NCBI RefSeq assembly: GCF_002878395.1
Contig: NW_025851322.1
Span: forward strand, 441,712-505,711
DNA length: 64,000 bases
From: Capsicum annuum
Lineage: Eukaryota; Streptophyta; Magnoliopsida; Solanales; Solanaceae
Reading direction: 5' to 3'
In this document: one piece after another, positions 1-11,100 of the stretch
Position numbering within the stretch: the stretch's first letter is position 1
Layout of the letters: each line of letters starts with the position of its first letter
Translations under genes and position numbers: made by a program
The notes under the pieces: generated by a model
What the model saw: only the letters and a program-made list of their open reading frames with translations
Told to the model about the DNA's origin: nothing
Databases searched by the model: none

Positions 1-1671
1 TGTATAAACATCTCCCATTCTCAAGAACACAAAAATAAAATATTCTTACAAGAATTCACTTATCAAGGGTCCCAATTCAAAGTTTTCTTCAAGAATTCAA
101 GAAATGTAGGTATGTTGGATATTCATGAATGGGTTCCATTCACCCATTGAGTCCTAAAAATCCCTAGTTTAAAGTATAAAATTATTTTTTCTCTTCTTAT
201 GAATTTTCAATGTCAATTAAGAAATTACTCAATTTTCTCATAATAGTTTTGAATACAAGTCATGATACATGTGTTTCCATGTGAATTATGTTCTTACACA
301 CTTTATAATTGCAGTCACCTACCTCATAGTCAAGTTGACACCATGTTAACATATCAATTTATGAATTGTATCATGTGAGCATGTTGTCCTCGTAAGTTTA
401 AAATATCCCTATACTCTCATGGATTTCATCAACTTAGTGATATATTCTATGTTTTGGGTCTCTAGATCATAAATTTCCTTCTAGTCTTTTAAATGATATT
501 ATTGCATTTAAAGTATTATTCAATGTTGGAGGGATATGAACAATCGATACCTATATATTTATGAATGTTTTTGATTTCAAGTAACAAGTCAGTCATGAAT
601 TTATCATCATATTTAGATTATTATATTCATGTTGAGAAATTATAAGTTGTGAGTGTTGTTAACTTTAATTAGTACCTGTTTTAGTTCTATTGGGAGTAGG
701 ATTTAGCACCAAGAAAATTGAGGGATAAAGAATTTCCTGCCAATCAAGGGTGAGACCATTAGCAGATATCCTTAAGTTCTAGAACCATGTATCTAGCATA
801 GGTATTAAGAGTTCTTTCTACCAGTTATAGGTTAACACTCTTTTAGGGGACCCACTAGTAGAGGGTGACACCCTAGTCCTTCAGGACATCAACTTTGTTG
901 GATCCATATCGTTAGGCATGGGTTCGTACCCCTGGTAAGGTACAAACACCATTCGAATTGGGGTTATAGGTCGAACCTTGATCAACTCATATTAAGGCAT
1001 GTTGGTTACATGATAACTCCCACAATTTCAATTAAGTGTTCAAGTAATATCAGGTAATGTTTCTATGACCAAGTGTTCAGTTTATTAGTTATTAAGTCAG
1101 TATATTTTATAGATTATTTTAGTATATGCTTTACTTGGTCTTGCATTTATTTTACATGTTCATGTATTCATGTTCAGTATCTATATGAATTTTAGTTAGT
1201 CCTTATCTCACGTACTAATAAATTCAAAGTACTGATCACATACACATTTTTGCGCTATGTTGTCTTATAACATAGGTTCAGACACTGAGTTTCCTGATTG
1301 CCCTTAGTTAGTTAGCAATACTTAACAGTAGTTGTGGTGAGTCCTTATCAATCGAGGACAAGTTATTTATAGTTATTTTAAATACTTTCTTTATTTTAAT
1401 CAATCAAAGTTAGTTGGGGGTTTTCCCATCAACTCCTCATGTTTAGAGGTTTTTAAATAGTCAGACTTATTCTTAGTTTTCATCAATAATTAAGAAACGT
1501 TGTGTATTATTTTAGTATTACATATTAAAAGAATTTTTATCAGTTTAGCTTTTACACATGATGTTTTATTATTACTTTATTCAGTGCTTACAACAGATAT
1601 AAGATCATAGGTTATCTTAGGGTTATATGTGGCCTTAAGTATCGTATTACGACTGTGGGTATTCTTGGGTC
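1..1671 (+). repeat. Partial LTR, family A (left LTR of A1)
   Basis: Aligns by eye, in the same order, with 16270-18023: the leader with 'tctcaagaacacaaaaa', a donor-like GTATGT, a 'cattgagtccct' stretch, the 'aggtaaggtacaaacacc' region and the 'gcttacaacagata' end. The upstream U3 part is cut off by the window edge. The last bases (gggtcat) correspond to the ggtcatgaca terminus of the other family A copies. Confidence 0.75.
104..117 (+). promoter_or_regulatory. Splice-donor-like motif in LTR (AG|GTATGTTGG)
   Basis: AG at 108-109 is followed by GTATGTTGG. The motif recurs at the matching place in nearly every LTR of the window (109, 6459, 16381, 30964, 45479, 51927 and 57989 on +; 10200, 29915, 36108 and 42669 on -). 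A role as a 5'-UTR splice donor is inferred. Confidence 0.5.
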
Positions 1672-1689
1672 ATCTAAGTTTGCCTTTAG

Positions 1690-2155
1690 GTAGTCTTATG
1701 ATTTAATTTTAGAGAGCAAGGCTGCCTTGTTTAACAAAGATATGGAAATCTCTAGACTTGTGGTGTATATGGAATAAGTTGAAGAGGAAATATAGAAGTA
1801 AGTAGAGATAAATGAGAGGCAGAGTATTAAGGTTCGATATTCAGATAAGAGTAGAGATCAGCAGTAGGGTGGTGGAGATAGGAGTAAATGGACTAAGAAG
1901 GAATGAGTCTATTTAGGTTCTTAGCAATAAAAGTGCACCTTATCCTAAGCCATTTGGTGATCGTCGCTTTCACAAAAATAGTGGTTTTAATGCACAAGTT
2001 TTGAAATCTCAGGCCAGTGGGGCCTAATCAGCTCTATTACATTTTTTTTAGATTTTATGGATAATTACACTGCGACTTTTGTGATGAGGGGTGGAATAAG
2101 TGTTTCTAGTATGGCCAGTTTAGCCACATTAGAGAAACTATCCTTCAAGTGACAT
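1690..2155 (+). pseudogene. gag C-terminal remnant of A1
   Basis: By-eye translation shows the end of a chromovirus Gag: a hydrophilic stretch like AALFNKDMEISRLVVYM, a basic Gln/Gly-rich spacer, and a worn zinc-knuckle region around 2060-2145 (remains of C..C...G...H...C). Several in-frame TAG/TAA/TGA codons and at least one frameshift are present. The N-terminal Gag domain is absent, so no packaging protein can be made. It flows straight into the protease region. Confidence 0.55.
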
Positions 2156-2810
2156 TGCAATGGAGGATAATAAGGTCTCAGTTCCTACTTCTTCGGCTTC
2201 TACACCAAGGGGTACTACTTCAGGCTTCGTCACTATTATGAATCGTTTGAATGCTTTTGCCACCCATCCAGATTTAGAGGTAACACTAGATATTGTTAGT
2301 GGTACGCTAAAACCCTTTTCTCGAGATGTATATTGTCTTCTTGATATAGGGTTACACTTTCTTATGTGACCTTATTTGTGGCTGTGCATTTTTGTTTAGG
2401 TCTTGAGTGTATTCTGGAGCCTTTTTCTTTTTCTACCCTAGTACCATTCAGTGGTTGCTAGAAGGGTCTATAGGGGTTATGTGGTATCTGTTGGTGGTAG
2501 GGAAACTTTAGTGGAGCTGATTGAATTGTACATACTATATTTTAATATCATCTTGGGGATAGATTAGTTGCATTCATGCTATCCCTCTACAGACTTTCAG
2601 ACCCATAAGGTCATTTTCAAATTCCATAATATGTTAGTTATTGAGTGGGAAAAGAGTTCTTTAATGCCTAAGGGGAGGTTCATATCATATCTTAGGGCCC
2701 AAAAATTGATTTCTAAGTGGTATTTTTATTATTTGGTTCAGTTTAAAGATTCTAACACAGAGGGTCCTTCTTTACAATCCATTCCCATGTTTAGTGAATT
2801 TCTTTAATTT
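2156..2810 (+). pseudogene. Aspartic protease and PR-RT linker remnant of A1
   Basis: The stretch from 2160 reads like the pre-protease segment; the active-site region is seen as VYCLLDIGLHFL (relatives have LLDTGA or LLDPGA), so the catalytic Asp survives but the following residues are altered. A frameshift near 2370 is followed by the 'YILYFNIILGID' segment typical of the protease end. From 2568 the HSCYPSTDFQTHKVIFKF segment and a linker (KGRFISYLRAQKLISKW) lead into RT. Gag and Pol proteins could no longer be processed by this copy. Confidence 0.65.
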
Positions 2811-3610
2811 TTTCCTGATGATCTTCTGGGCGTCCCTCTCGATAGGAAAATTGAGTTTGGGATTGATCTTCTTCGCAACACTCATAACTATCTCTCCTTA
2901 TAGAATAGCTTTACCTGAGATGAAGAAAGTTAGGGAGCAGTTTAAAGATCTTCTTGATAAAGGATTTATCTGCCTTAGTGTGTCTTTACGTGGTGATTTC
3001 GTTCCTTTTGTACTTACGAAGGATGGTTCTCTTTGGATGTGTATTGGTTACCGTTAGTTAAATAAGCCGGCAGTGAAGAATATGTACCCTCCTCCTTGGA
3101 TCGATGATCTATTTGATAAATTTTAGAGTGTTAAGTATTTCTTTAAGAGTGACCTTTAGTCAGGTTATTAGCAGTTAATGATTAGGAAGGAGGATATCCA
3201 TAAGACGTCCTTCCATAACTGGTATGGAATTTTTGAGTTCTTGGTCATGTATTTTGGCTTGACCAATGCACCGACGATATTTATGGATCTCATGAACTAA
3301 GTATTTTGTCAATTTTGGGATGCGTTTATGAATGTGTTTATAGTTGATATTTTGGTATATTCAAAGAGTGAGGTAGATCATGCCAATCACATATGCATTG
3401 AGTTTCAGACCCTAACGGATCAGTGTTTGTATGCTTTGTTTTTAAAGAGAGAATTTTGGTTATTTCTAGTGAAGGGATCATAGTGGATCCATATAAAGTT
3501 GTGGTGGTTAAGTAGTGTCCTAGACCTATGACTCTAACCAATATTTGGATCTTCTTGGGTTTAGCTTATTATTATAGGAGGTTTGTGGAGAGCTTCTCAT
3601 CTATTGTTAC
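2811..3610 (+). pseudogene. Reverse transcriptase remnant of A1
   Basis: Begins with DRKIEFGIDLL, the usual start of chromovirus RT. It continues with a worn 'DKGFI...' segment, a worn KNKYPLP region, [19 protein letters not shown] sequence across frames, and VFIVDILVYSKSE at about 3328-3370. In relatives this last motif is VFIDDILVYSKSE, so the first Asp of the catalytic pair is Val here. It ends with the thumb/connection sequence IFLGLAYYYRRFVESFSSIVTPLTKLS. Many stops and frameshifts; inactive. Confidence 0.75.
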
Positions 3611-4085
3611 ACCTTTGACTAAGTTGTCTCCAAAAAAGGTAAAGTTCCTGGGGTTTGATGCTTGCAAGGGGAGTTTGTAAGAAGCTTAAAGATAAATTGA
3701 CTTCTGCTATAATTTGACCCATCCTGAGGGTACTGATGGCTTCGTAGTTTACCGTGATGCATCCCACATGGGTCTTGGTTATGTGTTAATATATTATGTC
3801 AAGGTGGAGGCATATGCTTCTAGGAAGTTGAAAGTTCATGAGAGGAATTATCAAACTCATGATTTAGAGTTACTGACTATGGTGTTCACGCTGATATTTA
3901 TTTCGATCATAAGAGCCTATAATATGTGTTCACCTAAAAGGAGTTGAATCTCAGGCAAAGGAGATAGCTTGAGTTGCTCAATAACTATGACTCAAGTCTC
4001 TATTATCACCCAGGTAAGGCTAACATGGTTGTTGATGCTTTTAGTAGGTTACCTATTAGGAGTTTATCTATGTGGATGAAGCAAA
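3611..4085 (+). pseudogene. RNase H remnant of A1
   Basis: At 3714-3947 the frame reads [20 protein letters not shown] followed by [20 protein letters not shown], the two conserved blocks of gypsy RNase H (the DAS Asp is the first catalytic residue). After a frameshift and a small loss, NLRQRR, YHPGKANMVVDAFSRL follows at about 3950-4060. In an active element this domain degrades the RNA strand during cDNA synthesis. Disrupted by stops. Confidence 0.75.
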
Positions 4086-5290
4086 ATGGGACTTGGTGAA
4101 GGTATTTACCATTTAGATAATCTTTAAGTTCGTCTCTTATATTCTAAGGATGGTGGTGTGTTTGTGCAAGTGGCGGTGAAGTCATTTCTTGGCACTGAGG
4201 TGAAGAAAAAATAGGTGTTAGATCCTATCTTGATGCAAATCAAGGATGATATGGGTAAACAGAAGGTGATGTCTTTCAAGATTGATGGTAATGGTATCTT
4301 ATGGTATTGAGAGATATTATGTGTTCCCAATGTGGACCGGCTGCGAGGTAGAATTTTAGCTGAAGCTCATAAGTCACATTATTTGATTCGTCCTAGTTTG
4401 ACAAATATTCTCATGACCTTAACGAGATTTATTGGTGGAATAACATAAATAAGGATGTGGCTAATTTTGTAGCTAAGTATATGGTGTGTCAACAAGTGAA
4501 GGAGAGGCACTTAAGGCTAGATGGGTTATCTTAAGAAATTGACTTACCTGTGTCGAAGTGGGAAGTGATTAATATGGACTTTGTTATCGGTCTTCCGCGA
4601 TCTCAAAACCTGTTTGACTCTATTTGGGTCATCATGGATAGAATGACTAAGTCTTCTCACTTCTTTCCAGTTAGGACTAATTTCTCTGCTGGGGATTATG
4701 TAAATTTATTCATTCAAGATATCATCAAATTACATGGTGCTCTAGTTTCTATCATTTCAGATAGAGGTACGCAATTCTCATCTAAATTTTGGTGTTCTTT
4801 CCAGAGAGGTTTGGGGACTAAAGTGAACATTAGCACAACTTTCCACCCTCAGATGGATGGACAGATGGAGAGGATGATTCAGACTTTGAAGGATATGCTG
4901 AGGTCTTACATGATTGACTTTGGTGGTGGTTAGGTCAATCATTTTTCCTCTCATCGAATTTTCTTATAATAACTGCTATTATTCTAGTATTAGCATGGCT
5001 TAGTTTGATGTTTTGTATGGTATGAGGTGTATAATCCCATAGGGTGGTTTAAAGTAGGTGAGTCTAGATTTTTTGGTCCTTACTTGGTTCATAAAGTTAT
5101 GGAGAAGGTGAGGGTGATTTGAAATAGGATTAAGACAACCCAAAGTCGCTAAAAGTCGTATGTGAGCTTCAAGTGAAGAAAGTTGGAATTTGATTTTGGT
5201 GATCAGGTATTTTTGAAGGTGTCTCCCATAAAAGGAGTAATGCAATTTGGAAATAAGGGGAAGCTCAATCCCTTATATGTTTGACCCTAT
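4086..5290 (+). pseudogene. Integrase remnant of A1
   Basis: The N-terminal zinc-binding part is worn (LCVPNVDRLRGRILAEAHKSHY near 4318-4385). The catalytic core is the best preserved part of A1: the frame at 4550-4933 carries NMDFVIGLPRS (first Asp), IISDRGTQF (second Asp) and DGQMERMIQTLKDML (Glu), so all DDE residues can be seen. A TAG, where relatives have a Trp codon, ends this frame at 4931. The C-terminal part (VSPIKGVMQFG, about 5220-5255) follows after stops. Confidence 0.8.
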
Positions 5291-5640
5291 TTGATTTTTA
5301 AGAGAGTAGGGAAATTGCCTATGATCTAGAATTTCCTGTAAGTTTGGGTTCTATTCACCCTATGTTTCATATGTCTATGTTGAAGAAATTGATGGGCTAT
5401 CCTTCCTTGATCATTCCTTTGGAAAGTGCGGGTAGTTCAAACTACTTGTCTTATAAGGAAGTCCTAATTGAGATACTTCATAGGCAAGTCCGACAATTGA
5501 GGACTAAGGATGTGGCATCAGTGAACGTTCTATGGAGAAACCAAAAGCCTGAGGAAGCTACTTGGTAAGCCAAAGATGATATCATTTCCAACTATCCGTT
5601 CTTGTCCCCTCTTCAAATAATAATTCTTAAGGCATGGATT
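5291..5640 (+). pseudogene. Integrase C-terminus and chromodomain remnant of A1
   Basis: The frame at 5344-5568 reads IHPMFHMSMLKK, then a spacer, then IEILHRQVRQLRTKDVASVNVLWRN and PEEATW, and ends at a TAA right after the ATW motif. This is the chromodomain found at the integrase C-terminus of chromoviruses, thought to guide insertion to chromatin with particular marks. It places A1 in the chromovirus branch. Out of frame with the rest of integrase. Confidence 0.8.
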
Positions 5641-5758
5641 TCATTTTCCTCTTGCTACTTTCTGAGTTTTGAATTTGACTCTTGTATACTCATGCTATTT
5701 CTTGTGCTATAATATCCTAGCTCATCATTCGGGGATGAATGATCCTATGCGACCATAA

Positions 5759-7800
5759 TGTAACACCCTCAAAATTTTGAGCATTTTATTTTTGGCCCCC
5801 AAACGTTCGAAACATTTATTTTTGACTTAATTGTGTTAAGGCATGTGAATAGGGTGTCCCAGGAGAGTTTTGAAATTTTTGGATGGGGTTCGGGGTGATT
5901 TTGGACGCTAGAGCCATTGAGCATCCTTGATTTCCCCGTGACTCGAAAGCTATACCCTGCGATATTCACCATGTCATGGAGGTTATCCTTTGCAATAGGC
6001 AGTGTGGCACGGAGGTTATCCTTTGTGATAAGGTCCATGCCACACCTCTATGTAAAATTGGTGCAATATTTGTTTTTTTTAATTGGGATGAGGGGTATTG
6101 AACCTATGTACGACCCTCAAGCATAATATAGCCTATTCCTTTTAGTTTTATGAGATTAATTTCCTAATTACACTCTCAAAATCAAAATCCCAAGAAACAT
6201 AAGGATTTCATCGTATATTCATCCTCTATGTCCTAAGCCTTGAGTTACTTTCCAATTCTCGTGTATCTAAGGCATGTTACTCTTTCCTAAATATTATTTT
6301 ATCAAAAACATATGTTTATGATTTGATCCATGTGATTAAATTGTGGTTTGTGAATATGAGTTCGAGGGTTTTAAACTAATGCATCTTGAATTAATTTCCC
6401 ATGGTTTTAATATAATTGTTCCTGCTTTTTTTCCTGTTTTGAACTAATGGGGTGCATAGGTATGTGGATTGTAATGGGGGTTGAGGTATTCCCCTAATTT
6501 GATAATTTTGGTATTGAAATTGGTTTGGATTGTGTTCTTTCAACCCATTTGTGTAATTGGTTTTGAAATATTATTTGTCACTTTGTTTGACTTGCTCATC
6601 TATACTATTAAATTTTATAAATGGTTAAGAAATTAAACATGGATTTTTAAAGCCTTGTTGACCATTTTTTTATTAAAATTGAAACCTCATGGTCTAGGCA
6701 TTCCCCCTAGTTAATTTGATAAACTAAAGGAGGCCAAGGCATTCCTTCAAATTTATTTAATAAACTAAAGGGGGTCGAGGCATTCTACCAAGTTAATGGA
6801 ATTGTAATGGTATAATTGTAAACTTGCAAGCGTACGGTATGACGATACCTGTGGTGTGCCTTAATATATAATTCTATGGTTAATGAATGAGTTTTGTGAA
6901 GTTTGTTTTAAATTGGGCTTAATGGGGGTTATGTAGATAATCCATAAAGGTGTGGGTCTTGGATGACTTATACTGGATACTTATGTTTGCTGACATGAGG
7001 TTTGGTCTTGATGACCTATGTGCATGGTTCACACTATTTATATATTTTTTTATTCGATTGAAGTGGGTCGGGGCATTCCTTGTTCTTCCTTGATACCTTT
7101 GATTTGTATGTCTAACACACACTGGGCCTTTTAAGCAGGGGGAGCTGAACCCATATAGACCGTGGGTGTCTGTTATAATGGTTGAGCTATATAGTCTAGG
7201 ATAAAGTGATACTTCATGCTAAGATTGTTCCCTTTGTTGGTATGACATGCTTTTATTTATATATGATTATGTGCATTGCCTCTAAATGATTTTCAAATAT
7301 TGATCATGGCATTATTTTATCGCTGGTCACGGAGTTACAAGTTAGTGCTCATCCTACTAACCATCTTTGGATGTTGTATCTCCACACAATTCAGTAATTG
7401 GAAATACTTTTACTTTTCCTGCACAGTGACTAGGTGATTGTGACATAGCTGTTGAGTCAGATTGAAGTTGTTATTTTCCATGCTCCAGAAGACCTCATTT
7501 CATATTTTGGTTTCCTTAGGTTATATAATTTCCATTGGTTTAGTTTTGGCTATCGTCAGGGGCGTGTCACTACTTAAGTTGATTTGGTTCTGGTTAGATG
7601 CTTTTTGGATTACGGTGGAATAAGGATTTGTTGTTGAATTCTTTGACTTTTTTGACTCATACTTAACTACCTCGTCATATGTTTAGAATTCCATTGTTAT
7701 ATCATATTGTGCTCTGGTTGACTAGGCTAAGGGGGTTGTCTTTGTTCCTTAGTAGACTTGAGACACCCGTCACGACCAAACCCTGGTTTAGGTCATGACA
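5759..7800 (+). repeat. 3' LTR of A1 (type unlike the left LTR)
   Basis: Starts TGTAACACCC at 5759, just after a worn pre-LTR tract ('ggggatgaatgatcctatg'), and ends with ggtcatgaca at 7800, giving about 2042 bp. It holds a palindromic GC-richer block (5920-6060, 'atggaggttatcctttg' repeated), a leader with a GCATGT at 6269, AG|GTATGTGGATT at 6458, and a 41-bp tandem repeat. Beyond the first 300 bp I see no alignment with the left LTR of A1. Confidence 0.65.
6697..6800 (+). repeat. 41-bp tandem repeat inside the LTR
   Basis: Units begin with GGCATTC at 6697, 6738 and 6779 (two full copies and one partial). Each carries 'aaactaaagg' at the same offset. Related single copies of the GGCATTCC motif occur near 6485 and 7075. 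Confidence 0.75.
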
Positions 7801-8401
7801 AGTGGTTAGATGCCGATATGGTGTATCCTATTTTTGATAGTGCTTAGATGATTTTGGTGTAATATGAACTAATAAAGGTTATTTGAGACCGGCTATTGGA
7901 TGGCGAATATGTATTGACTACTGCAAATTCAATTCACAGATAAAAGGAATCACTTTTCTCTACCCTTCATGGATCAAATATTAAATAGGCTCATGGGAAG
8001 AGCTTATTATTGATTTGTTTATCATTATTCTAGGTACAATTAGATTTCTATCACCTCAAAAGATTAATATAAAACTATATTCAAATGCCCTTATGCTACT
8101 TTTGAATTTTAGAAGATGCCATTTGGTCTTCGAAATGCTCCTACTATTTCTCAAGTTGCATGGTGTCCTTTTTCTCTTACATAGTAGAAGAACAATGAAA
8201 ATATTCATGGATGAATTCTTTAAGGTTGGGGACTCTTTTGAGGAGTGTTTGACATATTTTTCTTATGTACTAAAAAGTGCAGGGATACTAATTTAGTGCT
8301 TATTTGGGAGAAATGTCACTTTATGGTAAAAGAATGAGTAGTCTTGGGATAAAAAATATCAGAGGAGGGCATCCAATCTGACCAAGAAAAGATAGAGGTA
8401 T
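7801..8401 (+). pseudogene. Athila/Tat-type reverse transcriptase fragment
   Basis: By-eye translation in shifting frames gives NELI, then TGW-like, CIDYCKF, KRNHFSLPFMDQIL, then MPFGLRNAPT, then FMDEFF..GDSFEECL and LIWEKCHFMVKE, KISEEGIQSDQEKIEV. These are the ordered RT motifs of the Athila/Tat branch (relatives read MPFGLCNAPATFQRCM, VFMDDFSVFGDSFDDCL, NWEKCHFMVKEGIVLGHKIS). The catalytic pair reads as FMDE rather than FMDD. Cut on the left by LTR end 7800 and on the right by element B1, so it is a scrap of the DNA into which both inserted. Confidence 0.75.
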
Positions 8402-9311
8402 TTTAAAGCCTTGAGTCTATACCCCAAAATCTACACGGTGCTCATAATCCCGAAGGAGCATAAACTAACCCATGACTGGTACCTGTTGCAATAACTATGT
8501 AATAAATATTGTAATAATTGCGGAAATAGGCAGAAAAATATGCCATAAGGTTCAAATCTATAAATAAATCAGGATGCGTTATCAAAATACCAATACTGAA
8601 TATACGTACTAAAAACTTTAACAACTCTCTGAAAATACTCTAGTCTGAAGAAGCCTCTAGATTGTCTGAACTATAGAGTTGATGGGACAAGTCTCCAACT
8701 AATGGGACAAGTCTCCAACTAACTCCGACTACTAAAAATTATACTGAAATACTTAAAACAACCATGTCCTCAAACTATGAGGACTCACCACTACGCTGAC
8801 TGCTGAAAATCTGAACTACTAAGGGTACTCTGGAGCCCACGCGTCTAAACCTATGATATATGACATCATAGCGTAAAAAAAATCATGCATCAGTACTTTG
8901 AATGTACTGGTATGGTCAGTGAGGTAGGCTGAAGTTCATGGGTTCACATGCATGAACAATAATATATGAATAACATGAGTATGACTGAATGAGAGTATAT
9001 GCATGAATATGAAAACTGTACTGAGATCATAAAAACACCGAATACTGGATTAATGGTAATTGAATGACTGTATCTAGCAGTCTTGATTCTGTGGAACTAT
9101 ATTGAGTCCCGTACTAAGCTGAGTGAATGTGCCTTGCAGCCTTGAATCTACAGAACTGAAATGAGTTCCATACTGAGACTGAATCTAAAACTGAGACTGT
9201 GGGAAGCAATCATCTAACCGACATGATCCATCTCTAACTGATTTGGGGTCCAACCTGTAACCCCAGTTGGAAGGGTGTCAATACCGTTCCATGGTTAAGG
9301 ACAAGTGCTAA

Positions 9312-9482
9312 GTCACCCTCATCTGATAGGTAGTCTGAACAAGAAGGGTGGTACTCTTAAATGGTAGGTAGATCACCTCATCAACCCTCAACTGGCAGGT
9401 TGATGTCTCCAGCTATGCTTGCTATGCAGTTCTGGAATGCAAGGACTGCTTCTAAGGAGTTCACCCTCTACTGATAAGTGAG
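9312..9482 (-). repeat. Iterated short hairpins in LTR B1
   Basis: Four copies of a motif of the form cACCCTnnnCTGryAGGTt (about 9312, 9350, 9382 and 9461), each able to fold because ACCC/GGGT or a near match flanks the centre. The same array, with five units, is in the solo LTR at 28020-28190. Confidence 0.6.
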
Positions 9483-10387
9483 TCCCCATCCTTGGGTTCA
9501 CTTGCTGATGAATCCTACTCCCAACTGAATAGACACCAGAATGAATTTAAAACTGTGCTAGGCTAGACTAAACTGTTCTGATCATACTGTATAACTGAAC
9601 TCAACTGAGTTCACTAAGTTCCATAGATTGATGAAATACTACTATATTTTGTTAACTGACTGAATTCTACTGATAAAGACATGACTGATTCTACTCTATG
9701 ACTAACCATGGCTCTAGAAAAGCAGCTAAATTATTGGGTATTAAATGCCCTAGGACTTGATAGAATAAACTTAAAAGACATGACAAAATATTGAGGCATG
9801 GTAATTACTATTTAGTCATCATTCATTCTTTGGGCATTCAAGCTAACACTTGCATGACATGAACTTGCATACATGATAACATGTTATATTTTCACTATTT
9901 AACTCGCATGGACAATTCATCAAACACTTGTGGGTCATAATATATGCACATAAAACAAACACAACATATAGGAATCATAATTCAATTTCAATTTCACAAT
10001 TTCAAGAGTTTCAACATGGATTAACATGATAAGGCACACATATCAATTAACTCTACATGAATCTTACAATAAATTATGAATACACTTTAATCCAAATCAT
10101 GGAAATCATGAAATCACTCTACATAAACTTTAAAAGAGTTTCTTGAATTCCAAGAGTGGAAGGAACCCTTGGATGAACACTTCACATACCATAGTTGATG
10201 AATTTCTGAAAGTTAATGGTGAGTTCTTGAGTTCTTGATTTGAGATCTGAACACCTAGGGTACTGTTCTTGAGCAAATTAGAGAATGAATGAGTATAGTT
10301 GATTTCCTAAGTGCTTAATTTTGTGTTTTTGGGGGCTGAAGGACGTGGGAAAAGAATTAAATACCCCTAAGGACGCGGTCTTTTAAT

Positions 10388-10565
10388 GATTGAAAAACTG
10401 TGTTACCCGACGCGTAGGCTAATATGCCCCGTCATTGGCATTGATGTGATAGCCAACGCACCACATCAAGTCCACATCGGTTCACTGAAATTTGTACTAA
10501 AGCTAGGGAAAATTATCTTATCAACATGATGGTCGACGCGACGTATCGAGATCGTATTGACCCAC
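10388..10565 (-). repeat. GC-richer palindromic block upstream of the LTR TATA-like box
   Basis: CpG-containing inverted motifs (acgcg, gacgcgacg, 'ttgatgtgatagccaacg' with 'caccacatcaa') stand out from the AT-rich surroundings. The place matches analogous but non-identical blocks in the other LTRs of the window. Confidence 0.5.
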
Positions 10566-10822
10566 TATTTTGGGCACTCAAACATGATCTAAAAGAGGTC
10601 CAAAAAATCTGAAACTTATCCGAAAACACCCATGCATATTCTTGATCATGAATTAACTCAAATATCAACATTAATGGATGTAAAGGTCACAAAATAAGAT
10701 TTCCAACCTTCAGTGGCTAAAATAACACTAAGTCTGAATACTTTGATAAAATATTCTATGTCTGGGACCCCTTGTCAAGCCTAAAGGACTGATTTAATCT
10801 AAGAATTTTGCAGGGTCTTACA

Positions 10823-10838
10823 TTATTTCCCCCTTGGG
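10823..10838 (-). other. Polypurine tract of B1 (plus-strand primer)
   Basis: On the minus strand CCAAGGGGGAAATAA immediately precedes the LTR start TGTAAGACC, as expected for the primer of plus-strand cDNA. Just upstream is 'cgaggacaaatgttcc', a conserved pre-LTR phrase of these elements. Confidence 0.8.
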
Positions 10839-11100
10839 AACATTTGTCCTCGAATGAGACTACTAAGACTGAGAATACTGAGAGGCTGGACTTTGACACT
10901 GGGCATGCATAACTGAAGCATGGTTTCATGACTGAGATCACTGATACACTGAATTATCATACTTGGCATGGATACCTGATACATGAATACATGATTGAAC
11001 TAACTCTTAAACATATAACTGAACATACATGGCAATTGATACCAGGTTTATAACTGAAATCTAAAAATAAAATTAAATAAGTTTAGGAAAAACTATTACC
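10839..11100 (-). other. 3' untranslated internal region of B1
   Basis: Between the chromodomain end and the polypurine tract. Rich in CTGA/TCAG-type repeats ('cagt..tcagt' on the minus strand) with no coding signal; the similar place in D (56850-57240) has the same flavour. Confidence 0.55.

Larger units (their letters stand above)
1..7800 (+). mobile_element. Element A1: decayed Ty3/gypsy chromovirus (Tekay/Del type)
   Basis: An LTR fragment enters from the left edge, followed by gag end, protease, RT, RNase H, integrase and chromodomain remnants in the canonical gypsy order, then an LTR starting at 5759. The coding part is full of stops and frameshifts. The primer site and the first half of gag are missing: LTR sequence ends near 1671 and late-gag sequence begins by about 1690. 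The left and right LTRs do not look alike, so the element may be a recombinant, or the left LTR may belong to another copy. The right end abuts Athila-like RT sequence, so A1 probably inserted into that element; the other flank is outside the window. Confidence 0.8.
8402..10822 (-). repeat. 3' LTR of B1 (family B)
   Basis: On the minus strand it begins TGTAAGACCC right after a polypurine tract and ends near 8402 (…GGCTTTAAA). About 2.42 kb. Its inner end ('ctacacggtgctcat') matches the ends of the LTRs at 15672 and 26860. Features in minus-strand order: GC-rich palindromic block (10388-10565), TATA-like GGGGTATTTAATT (10353-10365), donor-like GTATGTGAAG from 10199, hairpin array, CAGTAC/GTACTG hairpin near 8890, and a perfect 20-bp direct duplication at 8682-8721. 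Confidence 0.8.

Noticed and set aside
9312..9482. Regularly spaced short repeats suggesting a CRISPR-like array
   Set aside because: Units are imperfect, spacers share similarity with other LTR copies, there are no cas genes, and the context is a plant LTR.
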